NCBI GenBank assembly: GCA_916700875.1 | Contig: CAKAKS010000022.1 | Location: 16,302,065 to 16,366,064, forward strand | From: Sebastes aleutianus | Taxonomy: Eukaryota > Chordata > Actinopteri > Perciformes > Sebastidae | Reading direction: 5' to 3' | Length of the DNA stretch: 64,000 nt | In this document: positions 22,446 through 33,034 of the stretch, piece after piece | Position numbering within the stretch: position 1 is the stretch's first letter | Layout of the letters: each line of letters begins with the position of its first letter | Notes under the pieces: generated by a model | The model's database searches: none | What the model saw: only the letters and a program-made list of their open reading frames with translations | What the model was told of the DNA's origin: nothing | Program-made: the position numbers and the translations under genes

Positions 22446-23003
22446 TTTTAGAGAATGTTAAAAAAAATGAGCCAAAGCAATTGAGAAAACTCTAAATGGT
22501 TATTTCTTGATTTGAAATTAAGTTTATTTAACATAAATATAATAGTGGGATGTTTGGGCTAGTGACTGCTTTGATTGACAGGTATCTCAGCCTATCATAA
22601 TCAGCCATGATGTTTATGATGTGTTTTATTTCAGGAAACATAACGGTGGTAAAACATTGTTTTCTTTTCATTTCCTCTGAGCTCAGATCAACACAGGTCA
22701 GCTCGTTCTGCTCCGTCAATCAAACACATCAACAACAACAACACTGTTTACCGTTACTGCGGCAACACAGAAACCATCACACTGACTGAAAGAGAGAAAC
22801 ACTGCAACATCTGTAGACAGAGGTGACTTGACAGACAGCTGCTATACGAAGCAAAGAGAGAGATACGTTCATATTGAGGGTCGTTTTTAACATGAGCTGA
22901 AAATGCAGTTATTCAGCTATAAAACACACACTTCCCTCGTTCCTCCAGGCTGCCAAAGTCACGTTGCCTTTTTGCTTAACCTCTATTATATCCCTGAGCG
23001 TGC

Positions 23004-23025
23004 ACGTGCACACACACACATACAG

Positions 23026-23072
<47 letters not shown>
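23004..23072 (+). repeat. (AC)n microsatellite
   Basis: AC run with a TACAGTTAC interruption, then about 21 clean units. Confidence 0.95.
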
Positions 23073-23074
<2 letters not shown>

Positions 23075-23217
23075 CAGCCTGGCTCTGAGTGCAGTGTGGA
23101 AGGCGTGGGCTGTTTCTTCAGGTTACATCTCTCTGCAAAGATGATGGATGGAGGATATAAAATCCATCTCTGCAGGCCATTTAGAACAGAAATGAACGCA
23201 GACAGTGAAGGAGCTGA

Positions 23218-23240
23218 CAGACAGACAGACAGACAGATAG
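23218..23240 (+). repeat. (GACA)n short repeat
   Basis: About five GACA units. Confidence 0.8.
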
Positions 23241-23875
23241 ATGTTAATTTCAATCTTCCATTTTTAATAGGTACTGTGCAGTAAAAAAAAGGTTTTCATC
23301 AGGAGATTAATGATAGGGTTTGTAATATACTGACCTTTATCTAACCAGGATGTAAATCTGTTTTTGGAGTCCTGCTGAATATGGCATCTGATGTTCAATG
23401 AATCGAACACAGAAACAAGAAGAGAGGAAAAGACATTGTTTAAATCTGGGCTCATTTGCACCTTAACAGTATGCCAAATTATCTATTAGCAGCTCCTGTT
23501 TGCGGTGTACCCATGTATATACAGGCAACTATCACTGGATTACTGTGATACCGAAGAAATCTTAAAAACGTGTTATTTCTCAAGCAAGTTCTGAATCTGA
23601 AGTGGCCTTTTTTCTATGATTTCTAAGCAGCTTTGTGGATCTTTATTTGCATTGGACATGAGACATAATGTTATCCTCGGGAAGTGTAAGTCACGCTGAA
23701 TGATATCAATATGTGTTCATGTCTGTGTGTTTTGCCATTTTGACGTTTGCCAAGACTCCCTTCTATCCCACTGCACATGAACGCATCTTTAGCACCAACA
23801 GTACACAGCCCTTCCCTCAGTGAAATAAAGTATTTTTAAGTAATTTAACAATTTCAAATACGCTTTCAAATACGA

Positions 23876-24062
23876 TTTCATACGCTTTTCGCATATCATT
23901 TGTACGCTGCTTTTTGCGTATCATTTGTAGGCTGCTTTCCGCGTATCATTTGTACGCTGCTTTCCGCATGTCATTTGTACACTGCTTTTTGCGTATCATT
24001 TGTACGCTGCTTTCCGCATGTCATTTGTACGCCGCTTTTCGGGTGTTATTTGTACGCCACGC
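23876..24062 (+). repeat. Minisatellite, period about 25 bp
   Basis: TCATTTGTACGCTGCTTT with GCGTA, CGCATG or CGCGTA spacers occurs about seven times. The final unit reads TTATTTGTACGCCACGC. The motif resembles the TCATTTATACGCCATGTCGC end of the element near 38205-38230. Confidence 0.85.
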
Positions 24063-25270
24063 AAAAAAAAACTACAGTACTACTTAGTTTTCTGGATTAT
24101 CCTTATCCTAATGGAATGTGTCTGCGAGGCATCAGCGAGTGTCGATGAGCATCAGCGAGCGTCTTTGAGCAGTCCACACAGGACGCTCGAGCAGCGATGT
24201 GCGAGCGGCGATGTGCGAGCGGGGAACCAACTTCGATTTGCCTCTGATCTGGGGCTTTTGTCGGGGAGCTCCAAAAACTGTCGGGGAGCAGAGAAACAGG
24301 GCTAAAGTCGTGTATGTGAACTAGGCATTACGTGATTTTTTGGGTGTTTTACGACAAACTGAGACTTTCTGGACTTGCAAAATGATCTTTTAAATTGACA
24401 AACATCATATGTGTGATTGATGGCGCAATTCAAACAGGATCAAAAACGGTTTGTCTCTCTCCGTTGACATGTTTCCTTATATAAATAAAGTCCCATGATG
24501 GTCCACCGAAAGGGGAGGGACTTCACCTCTCTATTATCATAAAATCATAAATAATATTGCTGAAAACTCTAACTGTTATGTCATCATATTAGAGGGTTTA
24601 ATTGTTTGTAACTGAGATGTTGCAGCCAAATGTTAATGCAGCAAATGAACCACTTCTCTCCTGAAGGACTGGTCACTACACTGCAGAGAGAGAGAGTGTT
24701 TCCAGGAGAGAGAGACAGATCAGTATTGGATTTTGAGTCGTTTATATTCAGCAGGGGTTCGCAGAAACTCACTGCTACAGTATAACACACACACACACAC
24801 ACTGCCCGGCTCTTATATATAAATCCATTAGAAGTTATTGTTCATCGGCGTGTTTCTGCCGCAGCTTTAGCTGAATAAAAACCTTTTGATTCAATTCAAA
24901 ACTTTATTGTCTCGTGAGGAAGATTTGGTTTGCAGAATTTTTTATGATGAAAACAATAAAAACACATAAAAGTGTCCGCAGCAGATGCAGAGCAGCGTGA
25001 TGGGATCAGAGCTGAGTGAAAACCTGCAGAGCGAAAATCAGGTTTATACGGTTATTCAGCGAGCGTCGAGCCCAGAGAGGAAACCTGCTGAAGTAACAGT
25101 TAAACATGATTACAGAGGCAGGAGCACTGCTGGAGCCCCCTAAGGGCCGCACAGGTCATTACACACGGCAATATGGAAGATGATAAACAACATACTATCA
25201 TATAAACTGCTCTTAGAGCCTTTAGACAGCTGCTGCTGCTCCAACATTTTAGTCTTAGGAGGAGGGAGGA
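24063..25270. other. No gene seen
   Basis: A CpG-rich stretch with repeated GCGAGCG motifs at 24125-24240 is followed by AT-rich sequence. A short AC run lies at 24784-24801. Confidence 0.5.
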
Positions 25271-26322
25271 AAGCAATAAAGAAGAGATCGAAGCTTGGAT
25301 CAATTAAATAAATGAACGTTTTTGTGAAGGAAGTCTGGTGTGGCATGAACTGAAATATAAACTTGGATGTGAACTCCATTAAGTTCCAGTAAAATATGGA
25401 ACTTATAGTCATAATATGTCACTTTTGCTGCTGATTTTCAACATTAACATCCATGTTTGTGTCCACCTGATGAATGCAAGTCCAGTATTCTTTCAATTTT
25501 AGCTCCGGTTTTGGTTTCCACCAACTCCTGAGGGAAATATCTGTCTCTTTAGCTGCTTAATGTTCCACTATGTTCATCTTTAAAGCCCCTTTCCCATGAC
25601 AGAAGTCATTTATCCTCGCTCATCGTTCAAAACAAAATAGGAAAAGAAAAGCAATAAAGAAGAGAAGCTAGAAGGTTGGATCAATTAAATAAATGCATGT
25701 TTTTTTGAAGGAACTCTGGTGTGGCATGAACTGAAATACAAACTTGAATGTGAACTCCGTCAAGTTCCAGTAAAATATGAATTTAAAGTGCTAATATGTC
25801 ACTTGCTCATAATTTTCAACATTATTGTCCATGTTTGTGTCCACCTGATGAATTTAAGTCCAATATTCTCTCTTTTAGCTCTGTTTTTGGTCTCCACCAC
25901 CTCCTGAGGGAAATATCTGTCTTTTTAGCTGCTAAATGCTCCACAATGTTCACCAGATAGTCTCTAAAGACCCTTTCTCTTGACAGAAGTCATTTATACT
26001 CACTGATCGTTCGAAACAAAATAGGAAAAGGAAAGTAATAAAGAAGAGAAGCTCGAAGGTTGGATCAATTAAATAAATTAATGTTTTTTAAAGAAGTCTG
26101 GTGGGCCATGAACTGAAATACAAACTTGGATGTGAACTCCGTCAAGTTCCAGTAAAATATTAATTTAAAGTGATAAAATGTCACTTTTGCTGCTGTTTTT
26201 CAACATGATGATTCATTAAGAGTCCTCCTGATGAATGTAAGTCCAATATTCTCTCTCTTTTAGCTCTGTTTTTGGTCTCCACCAACTCCTGAGGGAAATA
26301 TCTGTCTCTTTAGCTGCATGTT
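25271..26322 (+). repeat. Tandem repeat, unit about 380 bp, 2.8 copies
   Basis: Units start near 25271, 25647 and 26030. Each has GCAATAAAGAAGAGA (GTAATAAAGAAGAGA in unit 3), TTGGATCAATTAAATAAAT, CATGAACTGAAATA, GTTCCAGTAAAATAT, CTGATGAAT and CTCCTGAGGGAAATATCTGT, in order. The third unit is cut short. Part of the unit (GAGGGAAATATCTG, TTTTTGGTCTCCACCA) occurs inverted at 43409-43500. Confidence 0.93.
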
Positions 26323-26511
26323 TAATCATTTTACTTTCAATTCTCAAAAAAGAATAATGAATATTTCACCTCGTGAACCATGCATGAACTTGCATAAATC
26401 TCTGGCATGAACTAATATTCATCATTCATTCGTTCATTCATTCACGAGGCCCTAGCAGCTCTCTTTCGCCAGGAAACATTTGGTGTAGCTGTATTGTTGT
26501 CCGGGTGGAAA

Positions 26512-26548
26512 CAGTAATAGTATAGTATATAGTATAGTATAGATATAG
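26512..26548 (+). repeat. TATAG short repeat
   Basis: TAGTATAGTATATAG-type repeats. Confidence 0.7.
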
Positions 26549-26831
26549 GCTAATAGTATATAGACATCTTCACATAATCATCCAGTCCTTGTACATCCAT
26601 TCAGTATATTTATTTGTTTACAACTTCCTGACTTGTATATAGACATTTTATTTGTATTATTGTATTCTTATTTTATTGTTGGTCATTATTGTTCCTATAG
26701 CTGTTATTTATATAGTAACAGGTTGTGATAACATTAACATAAAAGTGTGAAAAATACAATAATAAAATGGAAAATAGAGGGTTGTTTATTTAAAACATCA
26801 TTGTTATTATAAAAATATGAATTAAAGCCTC

Positions 26832-27060
26832 TTTAAAGCAACAGTTTGTTGTTTTTCTTGAGTTAGAGGAGAAGATCGATACTGCTTTCATATCCGTTTT
26901 ATATGAGGCTGCTGCCAGCAGATGGTTAGCTTAGCTTAGCACAAAGACTGGAAACAGAGGGAACAGTTAGCCTAGCTCTGTATAAAGCTAAAGCTGTCTA
27001 ATTAACACGTTATGTCTTGTTTTTATAATTTGTATAAAAACCAAAGATATAAGAGCTTAT
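26832..27060 (+). repeat. Dispersed element fragment with TTAGCTTAGC motif
   Basis: GGTTAGCTTAGCTTAGCACA, AAGACTGGAAACAGAGGGA, AATTAACACGTTATGTCTTG and TATAAAAACCAAAGA match a fish element that I recall well. No second copy is in the window to confirm it. Confidence 0.5.
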
Positions 27061-27182
27061 AAACTGCTTCCTGTTTCTGTTTGTCTTCTTCACACTGTGA
27101 GACATTTTTCACCAGAAGAAGTTTATTATTGTAAATAAAAAAACATGACATCATTCAAGTTATTAATGATAGACGAGAGCTA

Positions 27183-27184
<2 letters not shown>

Positions 27185-27218
<34 letters not shown>

Positions 27219-27243
27219 GCGTGCGTGTGTGTGTGTGTGTGTC
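27185..27243 (+). repeat. (GT)n microsatellite
   Basis: GT run with a central GCGTGCGTGCGTG variant. Confidence 0.95.
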
Positions 27244-27327
27244 TGTAACAGAAACAGTAAATAGTGATGAAGCAGCAGACTTCGGTTCAGTCAGCTAAAT
27301 GCTAATCACACGTCCAAACTAAACCTG

Positions 27328-28798
27328 CTCTCATCAATCCTCCTTTCATCCCTCCTTCCTTGTTTCCTTCTCTATTCCGTTCTTCTGTCCTTCTTTCCTT
27401 TCCTTCTCTCATCTCCTATTTCTTCAGGCCTTCCTCTGCCATCATCTGTACTCCTCTTCTCCTTTTCCTTTCATTCCACCTCATCTCCTTTCCTTCACTG
27501 TTTTCTCTTTTGCTTCTCTTTTTCTCATTCACTCTCCTCGTCTCCTTTCCTTTGTCCTTCCCTCCATCTGCAGTCGTCCCATGTTTCCTACCTTCCTCCT
27601 TTCCTTCCGTCCATATTCTCCCCTCCTATCTTTCTTCCTTCTACCCTTGCATCTCGCTTTTCTTCCCTTCGTTATCTCTTCTGTTTTTTTTCTTCCTTGA
27701 TTCCTTATTCTTCCTTCCTTACTGCTCCTTCCTCCTCTCTCCTCTCCTTCTCCCCCTTTTGTCTTTCCTTCCTTCACAATCTTTCTCTCCTCCTTTCTTA
27801 GAGTCATCTTCTTCTCCTTCTCTCTTTGTGTTTCGCCTCCTTCGTTCCTTCTGCTTCACTACTCAACCTCCTTTTTTCATGTCCTTCTATCTCTCCTTCC
27901 TTCTCTCCCCTCTCAATCCTATCCTTCTCTCACTTCACTCTCTCCTAACTCTTCACTTCTTCCTCCCTCCTTCCTGGTTTCTTCCTGTCTGTCTCTCAAT
28001 CTTCCCTCCTTACTTCATTCTCTTACTTTCCTTTATCTCCTCATTCCTTACTTTTTCCTTCCTTCCTTCACTTCTCCTGTACTTTCCTAACTCCATATCT
28101 CCTCCTTCAGGCGTTCTCTCCTTGTTCCTCTCCTTCCTTCCTTCCTTCTTTCTCTTTCTCTTTGGCTCTTTGACCTAATTTTCCTGTCCTTCTATCCCTC
28201 CTTCCTACACTCCTCTCGTATTTCTGTCATTCCCCCTTTGTTTTTTACCTTTTCTCATTCTTTCTTTCTTTCCTTACTTTTGTTTCCACCTGCTCCTCCT
28301 TTGTGCTCTCTTCTCCTCCTTTCCTCCCGCTCATTACTCACTTCTTTATATTCCTGTCTTTCCTTCTTCTTTCATTTTTCTTTCTCTGCTTATGTTTTCT
28401 TCATTCTCTCCTCCTTCCATCCCTCCTATTTTCACTTCTTTCTCCTCTCCTCCTTTCTTTCATCTGACATTGCTTCATCACATTTTGCAAACTCGCCTTT
28501 TTCTCCTCTATTTATCCCTCCATCACTCTCTTCTTTCCCTCCCTTGTTTTCATCATTTTTACTCCCCAATCATGCCTCTTTATTTCAGTCATCCCTCCAT
28601 TTTCCTCTCTTCCTTTCTTCCTTTGCATTTTGCATCTTCACGTGGCTTCATTACATCTTGCAAACTTGCTTTTTTCTCCTCTATTTATCCGTCCACCACC
28701 ATCCCCCTTTCTTCCAGTCATCCCTCCTCTTCCTCCTCTCTTTCCTCTCCTTCCTCTCCTCCCTTCCTTCCTTCCTTCCTTCCTTATCTCCGTCCCTT
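27328..28798 (+). repeat. 1.47-kb polypyrimidine (CT-rich) tract
   Basis: The plus strand is almost wholly C and T, with TTCC and TCTCC words and few purines. It includes an internal duplication: TTGCAAACTCGCC... near 28486 recurs as TTGCAAACTTGC... near 28661. The long Ser/Phe/Leu frames across it (27360-28178 and 28238-28813) come from composition and are not genes. Confidence 0.95.
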
Positions 28799-28918
28799 GA
28801 AGGCAGAAATTGATTTGATCACTAATTGTGCTGAAACAAACAGAAGTTGATTAATTCATGTTTGCTCTCTCGCTCTGATGAATGAGTCGGCGGCTGGAAA
28901 AAACAAACTTGTTAACAT

Positions 28919-29005
28919 GAGAAGAAGACGAGGAGAGAGAGAGAGAGGAGGAGAGAGAGAGGAGAGAGGGAGGGGATGAGGAGAGAGAGGAAGAGGAGGA
29001 GGTAA
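28919..29005 (+). repeat. GA-rich repeat
   Basis: GAGAGAGA with GGAGGA interruptions, about 120 bp after the polypyrimidine tract. The strand bias flips here. Confidence 0.9.
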
Positions 29006-29127
29006 AGTGTTGGTATTGTGAGCAGTAAATGGGATCGCTGCCTCGTTTAGCCCGCCGGCTAATTAGCATTCAGCGTGTGAGTCCGTTGGTTGGTATTCGC
29101 TGTGTGTGTGTTTGAGTGTTTATTTTC

Positions 29128-29130
<3 letters not shown>

Positions 29131-29187
<57 letters not shown>
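29131..29187 (+). repeat. (GT)n microsatellite
   Basis: About 28 uninterrupted GT units. Confidence 0.96.
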
Positions 29188-29188
<1 letters not shown>

Positions 29189-29374
29189 TCATTGATCAGA
29201 CTGACAGAGACTTATTATGGTGTCACTTCCTGTGAACCCGTTTGACCCCGCTGGCGGTTAAAGTGTGTTTATGCGTGCGGTGTGTATTTGTATATATGTG
29301 TGTGTGTGTGTTTGTCCTGCTAATGACTTGTCAGCTTCCACCAGCAGAGTTAAAGGTGACGCTTCCTCCCTCGA

Positions 29375-29375
<1 letters not shown>

Positions 29376-29417
<42 letters not shown>
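29376..29417 (+). repeat. (AC)n microsatellite
   Basis: About 21 AC units. It is the inverted partner of the GT runs at 29131-29187 and 29292-29312. Confidence 0.95.
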
Positions 29418-29419
<2 letters not shown>

Positions 29420-29530
29420 AATACACAAGTACACTTTATTATTTCTTCCTCTCAAACACAAATATCAACAAACGCTGGAGCTGCCAGAAGAATTTATATT
29501 ACAGCTTTTTATTCAATTGATAACACACTT

Positions 29531-29905
29531 ACAGCCCTTTCACACCGAGGACTCAAGCAGGGTCGATTGTGTGCAGGAAAGGGTTAACCCGCGTTGATTG
29601 ACTCGCCTTTTACGACCCAGGTAGAGAGGTGGGTCAGACCAGGGTCGGACCTGGGTCGATTTCGATGTGAAAGTCACGGACCAGGGTCGCTAACAAACAG
29701 GGCGGGACATACCTATTCGGTTGCACATGAGGGCGCACAGTCCGTGTCGTAACGGCCTCAGGTCGTCGTGGCTCGTAAACAAACAGTGGGACGGCAGCAG
29801 GAATGTTTTCAGACACAACGGAGGTGAACGACGGACGAGAACAGCGTGGATATTTGGCGAGACATCGAGGTGCGGGAGCTGCTGGTCGTCCGCGGTGTGG
29901 AAGTA
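29531..29905 (+). mobile_element. Decayed Harbinger-like element with MYB/SANT-like remnant
   Basis: The left end CAGCCCTTTCACACCGAG is typical of a terminal repeat of PIF/Harbinger-like elements. Further in, one plus-strand frame at 29846-29905 reads SVDIWRDIEVRELLVVRG, which fits the tryptophan-spaced start of a MYB/SANT-like DNA-binding domain. The frame soon leaves any recognisable domain and ends. No DDE nuclease is present. This is a fossil; the right end is unclear. Confidence 0.45.
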
Positions 29906-30620
29906 ACAAAGCTTTCCATTTTTCAAATAAACCTGCAAAAAGATCCATCTGTCGCCTGTTCTCTCTGTTATAAAGTAACAAACCCAGTCTCAGTTCTTTC
30001 ACTGTCAGCTACATTTTCATGATGTAGGACTGAAATTACAGTCATGCATATTCATTCTCTCCTCTATGAGGAGAAACTTTTCCCTCCTCTGAGACTCAAA
30101 CTCTCCTCAGTCTGAACACTTTAACATAAATTAAAAGCAGAACATACGAGGCCGTAGAAAATGTGCTGATAACCTCTGCTCACTGAATCTGCAGCCAGAT
30201 TTCAGGAAATACATCAGTATTTGTACCAAAATGTTGTATTTTCCATCTGACCATTGTTTATACAATCAGAAAACAAAGAGGAAACAATTATTTATTATTA
30301 CTATTATTATTTTTTTTTAATATAACTTTGCTTATTTCTTCAATTCATCAAGACTTTTCTCAGTTCTTTGATTCTCCGTTCACCATGGAGACATAAGAGA
30401 AAGAGAAGAAAGAAAGAGAAGTTTTCTTCAAGAATTCAAGGTAACACAAGGTTCAGAAACCGATATATAAATGGTCATTTTGGGGGTGAATTATTCCTTT
30501 AAAGGGCGGGTCCATCTGCGTTCTTTTCCATTTTATTTTCAAATGGAAACTCACTCTGCCGTTGGCAAAAAGCAATTCCTAAAAGGGTTAGTTTGGATTT
30601 TTTAAAGTGGTGTTGTATTT
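29906..30620. other. No gene seen
   Basis: AT-rich sequence with a T-rich patch near 30290-30340. Confidence 0.55.
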
Positions 30621-31203
30621 AAACTCCTGTGTTCTGTGAGATAAAATTGTTATTTTTGTGAATGTAGTCTGGTGGTTTTGAAGAGAGCAATATATATAAC
30701 GGCTTCAGTTCCCCGTCAAAAGGAGCTCAAGGTTCTTTATTTGTCATTTGTCGGTTCCAGTAAAGCGGTCATTGGCTGTGAAAATATTTGGTCTCTGGTT
30801 CCTTCAACAATGCTCATAAAATATCATAAAATCACAAAAGTAAAATCAAAATGATAACCTAAGGCATAAAATAGTGCAGTTAAAATAAATATAAACATAA
30901 GTAAATCTAAAATAGTAATGTAAATTTGTAATTTTGTTGAAGACAGTAATGTAGTATTTATAGAGAAGTAGTAAATATAGAAGTAAAAACGTAAAAATAA
31001 CCGTAAAGGTCTGTCTGATGGCGAGGTAAAGCGGTTGTGGACAGGAGCAGCAGAAAAACGTTTTTTATATCAGTTTACGCTATATATTTAGAACATTTTC
31101 ACCACTTTACCTCTTCATCAGACAGCCATTGTATCGCTCTCTTCAAAGCCACCAGACTCCATTCACAAAAACAGTAATTCAACCTCTCAGAACACAGGAG
31201 TTT
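30621..31203. mobile_element. Inverted-repeat element with 68-bp arms
   Basis: The left arm 30621-30688 (AAACTCCTGTGTTCTG through GTCTGGTGGTTTTGAAGAGA) is the near-perfect reverse complement of 31136-31203. An inner pair, GTCTGATGGCGAGGTAAAG near 31012 against CTTTACCTCTTCATCAGAC near 31105, adds a second stem. The interior has no coding frame. It is a MITE or fold-back element. Confidence 0.85.
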
Positions 31204-31999
31204 CTGGTCTACCGCTACATGGATCGTTTAGTCCGTTTTATTCATAAAGCCCAAAATCAGACTTGTCTTTCATATCACATTGTATACTTAGATCCTTGAA
31301 TCAGAAAAAAACTCCCTAACAACCACCCTGAAGTCCATAGCAACCATTCAGAAAGCACAAAGGAAAATGTGTGAATACGTTTTCAGATGCGGATCAAAGA
31401 ATACGGTTAATGTTGAAGGTGAACTGTGAAACACATTGAACTCATTGTCTCTGTCTATGTTCGGCTGCTTCCAAGTCAAGAAGCTCAGCGCTGCGTGAAG
31501 ACCTCTGACCTTTAGACGGCCGACCTCCCTCCACCACTCTCTCTCTCTTTCAGTGACTCCACTCCTGTGGGGCTAACCTTGTTAAATAAAGCCTCATCTA
31601 AAATAACTCCACCCTGCCTGTCTGCTCCGCTCCGCTATAAATCCTTCATCAAACACAGAGGAGAGAGGCGATCAATATCAAACCACCAACACTGAAAAGA
31701 AATCTCTCTATGTGTGTGTGTGTGTGTGTTGGCTCTGCTTTATCCTCTGAGTGATAGTACTGACGACAGCTTTATCAGCTAAATAAAGCTCAGTCAAGGT
31801 CACTCATTTCAGTTCTATTCATTCTCATTATTCATATCTGTGTGTTTATTGGCTTTAGAGGGTTTAAAAGCATATAAAGTACGTCTTCATATTTGTACAG
31901 TAAGCAGGTAATACAGGTTTCAACTTGATTAGTCAAGTTGGCAGATACTAAAACCGTTAGACGAAGCTGTGGGCAGTAGTAGATTACTCATCAGATTTA
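31204..31999. other. No gene seen
   Basis: A short GT run at 31712-31730. Nothing else is supported. Confidence 0.55.
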
Positions 32000-32278
32000 C
32001 CAACCAGTCTCACTGAAAGGAATATCAATATTCAGCCCAGTCACACAGCAATTTGTGAAATAGTCACAAAATTTAATGTATTGATTCGTGTACATAAACA
32101 TAAATTAAAAAAAATGTTGTGATGGTCAGCGAACGCCGCTTAGGGAGGAGATTCGGGGTGGATGGAAACCGCTGATCATGTCCCGTGTGAAACCAGAAGT
32201 CAACGTTGATTTATATGTCATGTAATTTATGTACTTAAGTTACGACACTTCTGTAGTTATTTTGACCCAAACCACTAT
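32000..32278 (-). repeat. Family D element, left part
   Basis: CAATTTGTGAAATAGTCAC is followed by CCCGTGTGAAACCAGAAGTC and ACGTTGATTTAT, the reverse of TGACTTCTGGTTTCAC at 7115. A relative with TTTGTGAAATAGTCACGAG is at 34085-34230. Confidence 0.65.
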
Positions 32279-32660
32279 CTTTTCCTAAACCTAACTCAGT
32301 AGTTTGTTGCCTAAATCTAACCAAGTCGATCTTTTCCTAAACCTAACTAAGTAGTTTGTCTAAATCTAACCAAGTTGATCTTTTCCTACACCTAACTAAG
32401 TAGTTTGTCTAAACCTAACAAAGTCGATCTTTTCCTAAACCTAACTAAGTAGTTTGTCTAAACCTAACAAAGTCGATCTTTTCCTAAACCTAACTCAGTA
32501 GTTTGTTGCCTAAATCTAACCAAGTCGATTTTTTCCTAAACCTACCTCAGTAGTTTGTCTAAATCTAACCAAGTCGATCTTTTCCTAAACCTAACTAAGT
32601 AGTTTGTCTAAACCTAACAAAGTCGATCTTTTCCTAAACCTAACTATGCAGTTTGTTGCC
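32279..32660 (+). repeat. 49/52-bp minisatellite inside a family D element
   Basis: About 7.7 units of CTTTTCCTAAACCTAACTAA, GTAGTTTGTCTAAACCTAAC and AAAGTCGAT. Units 1 and 5 are 52 bp (with TTGCC and TAAATCTAACC); the others are 49 bp. This gives a four-unit higher-order period of about 199 bp. Single-copy forms of the motif, reverse complemented (GTTTAGGAAAAGATCGTGG), are at 7025 and 36015. Confidence 0.93.
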
Positions 32661-32840
32661 TACCTCCATGCCACCGTCAACGCTGCCTTTGCCAGGCAAC
32701 CACACAGAAATTAGGGGATGCGAGCAGGCGGACGGGCGGGCAGGTGTCAGAAAATACACAGAGCTACGTAAAGGACTGTAGCGCTATCTAGTGGAAAAGT
32801 CACGCCACGCCACCAATAAAAAGTAGTACTCTGGTGTGTA

Positions 32841-33028
32841 CCATAGACTGTATATAAAGATGGACGACACGTTTCTTCTTCCTGAAAATGAACACTTGAA
32901 TCCACTACCATGGAGGGGGCGGGGTTTATGAACTATACTGCAGCCAGCCACCAGGGGGCGATCCAGATGTTTTGGCTTCACTTTAGGGGAGCTGTCATGT
33001 CGTCCATCTTTACATATACAGTCTATAG
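32841..33028 (+). mobile_element. 188-bp MITE, copy 2 of family F
   Basis: Termini are CCATAGACTGTATATAAAGA and the matching inverted CATATACAGTCTATAG, with ATGGACGACA against TGTCGTCCAT. The flanking direct repeat TGTGTA lies at 32835-32840 and 33029-33034. It contains CAGGGGGCGATCC and TTTTGGCTTCACTTTA. A target duplication of six bases is also seen at the 16566 copy. Confidence 0.92.
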
Positions 33029-33034
33029 TGTGTA

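Noticed and set aside
27360..28850. Ser/Phe/Leu-rich frames of 150-272 codons
   Set aside because: A pyrimidine-only strand lacks stop codons; composition explains them.
29634..30002. 122-codon minus-strand frame
   Set aside because: It runs antisense through the decayed Harbinger-like element and has no domain of its own.
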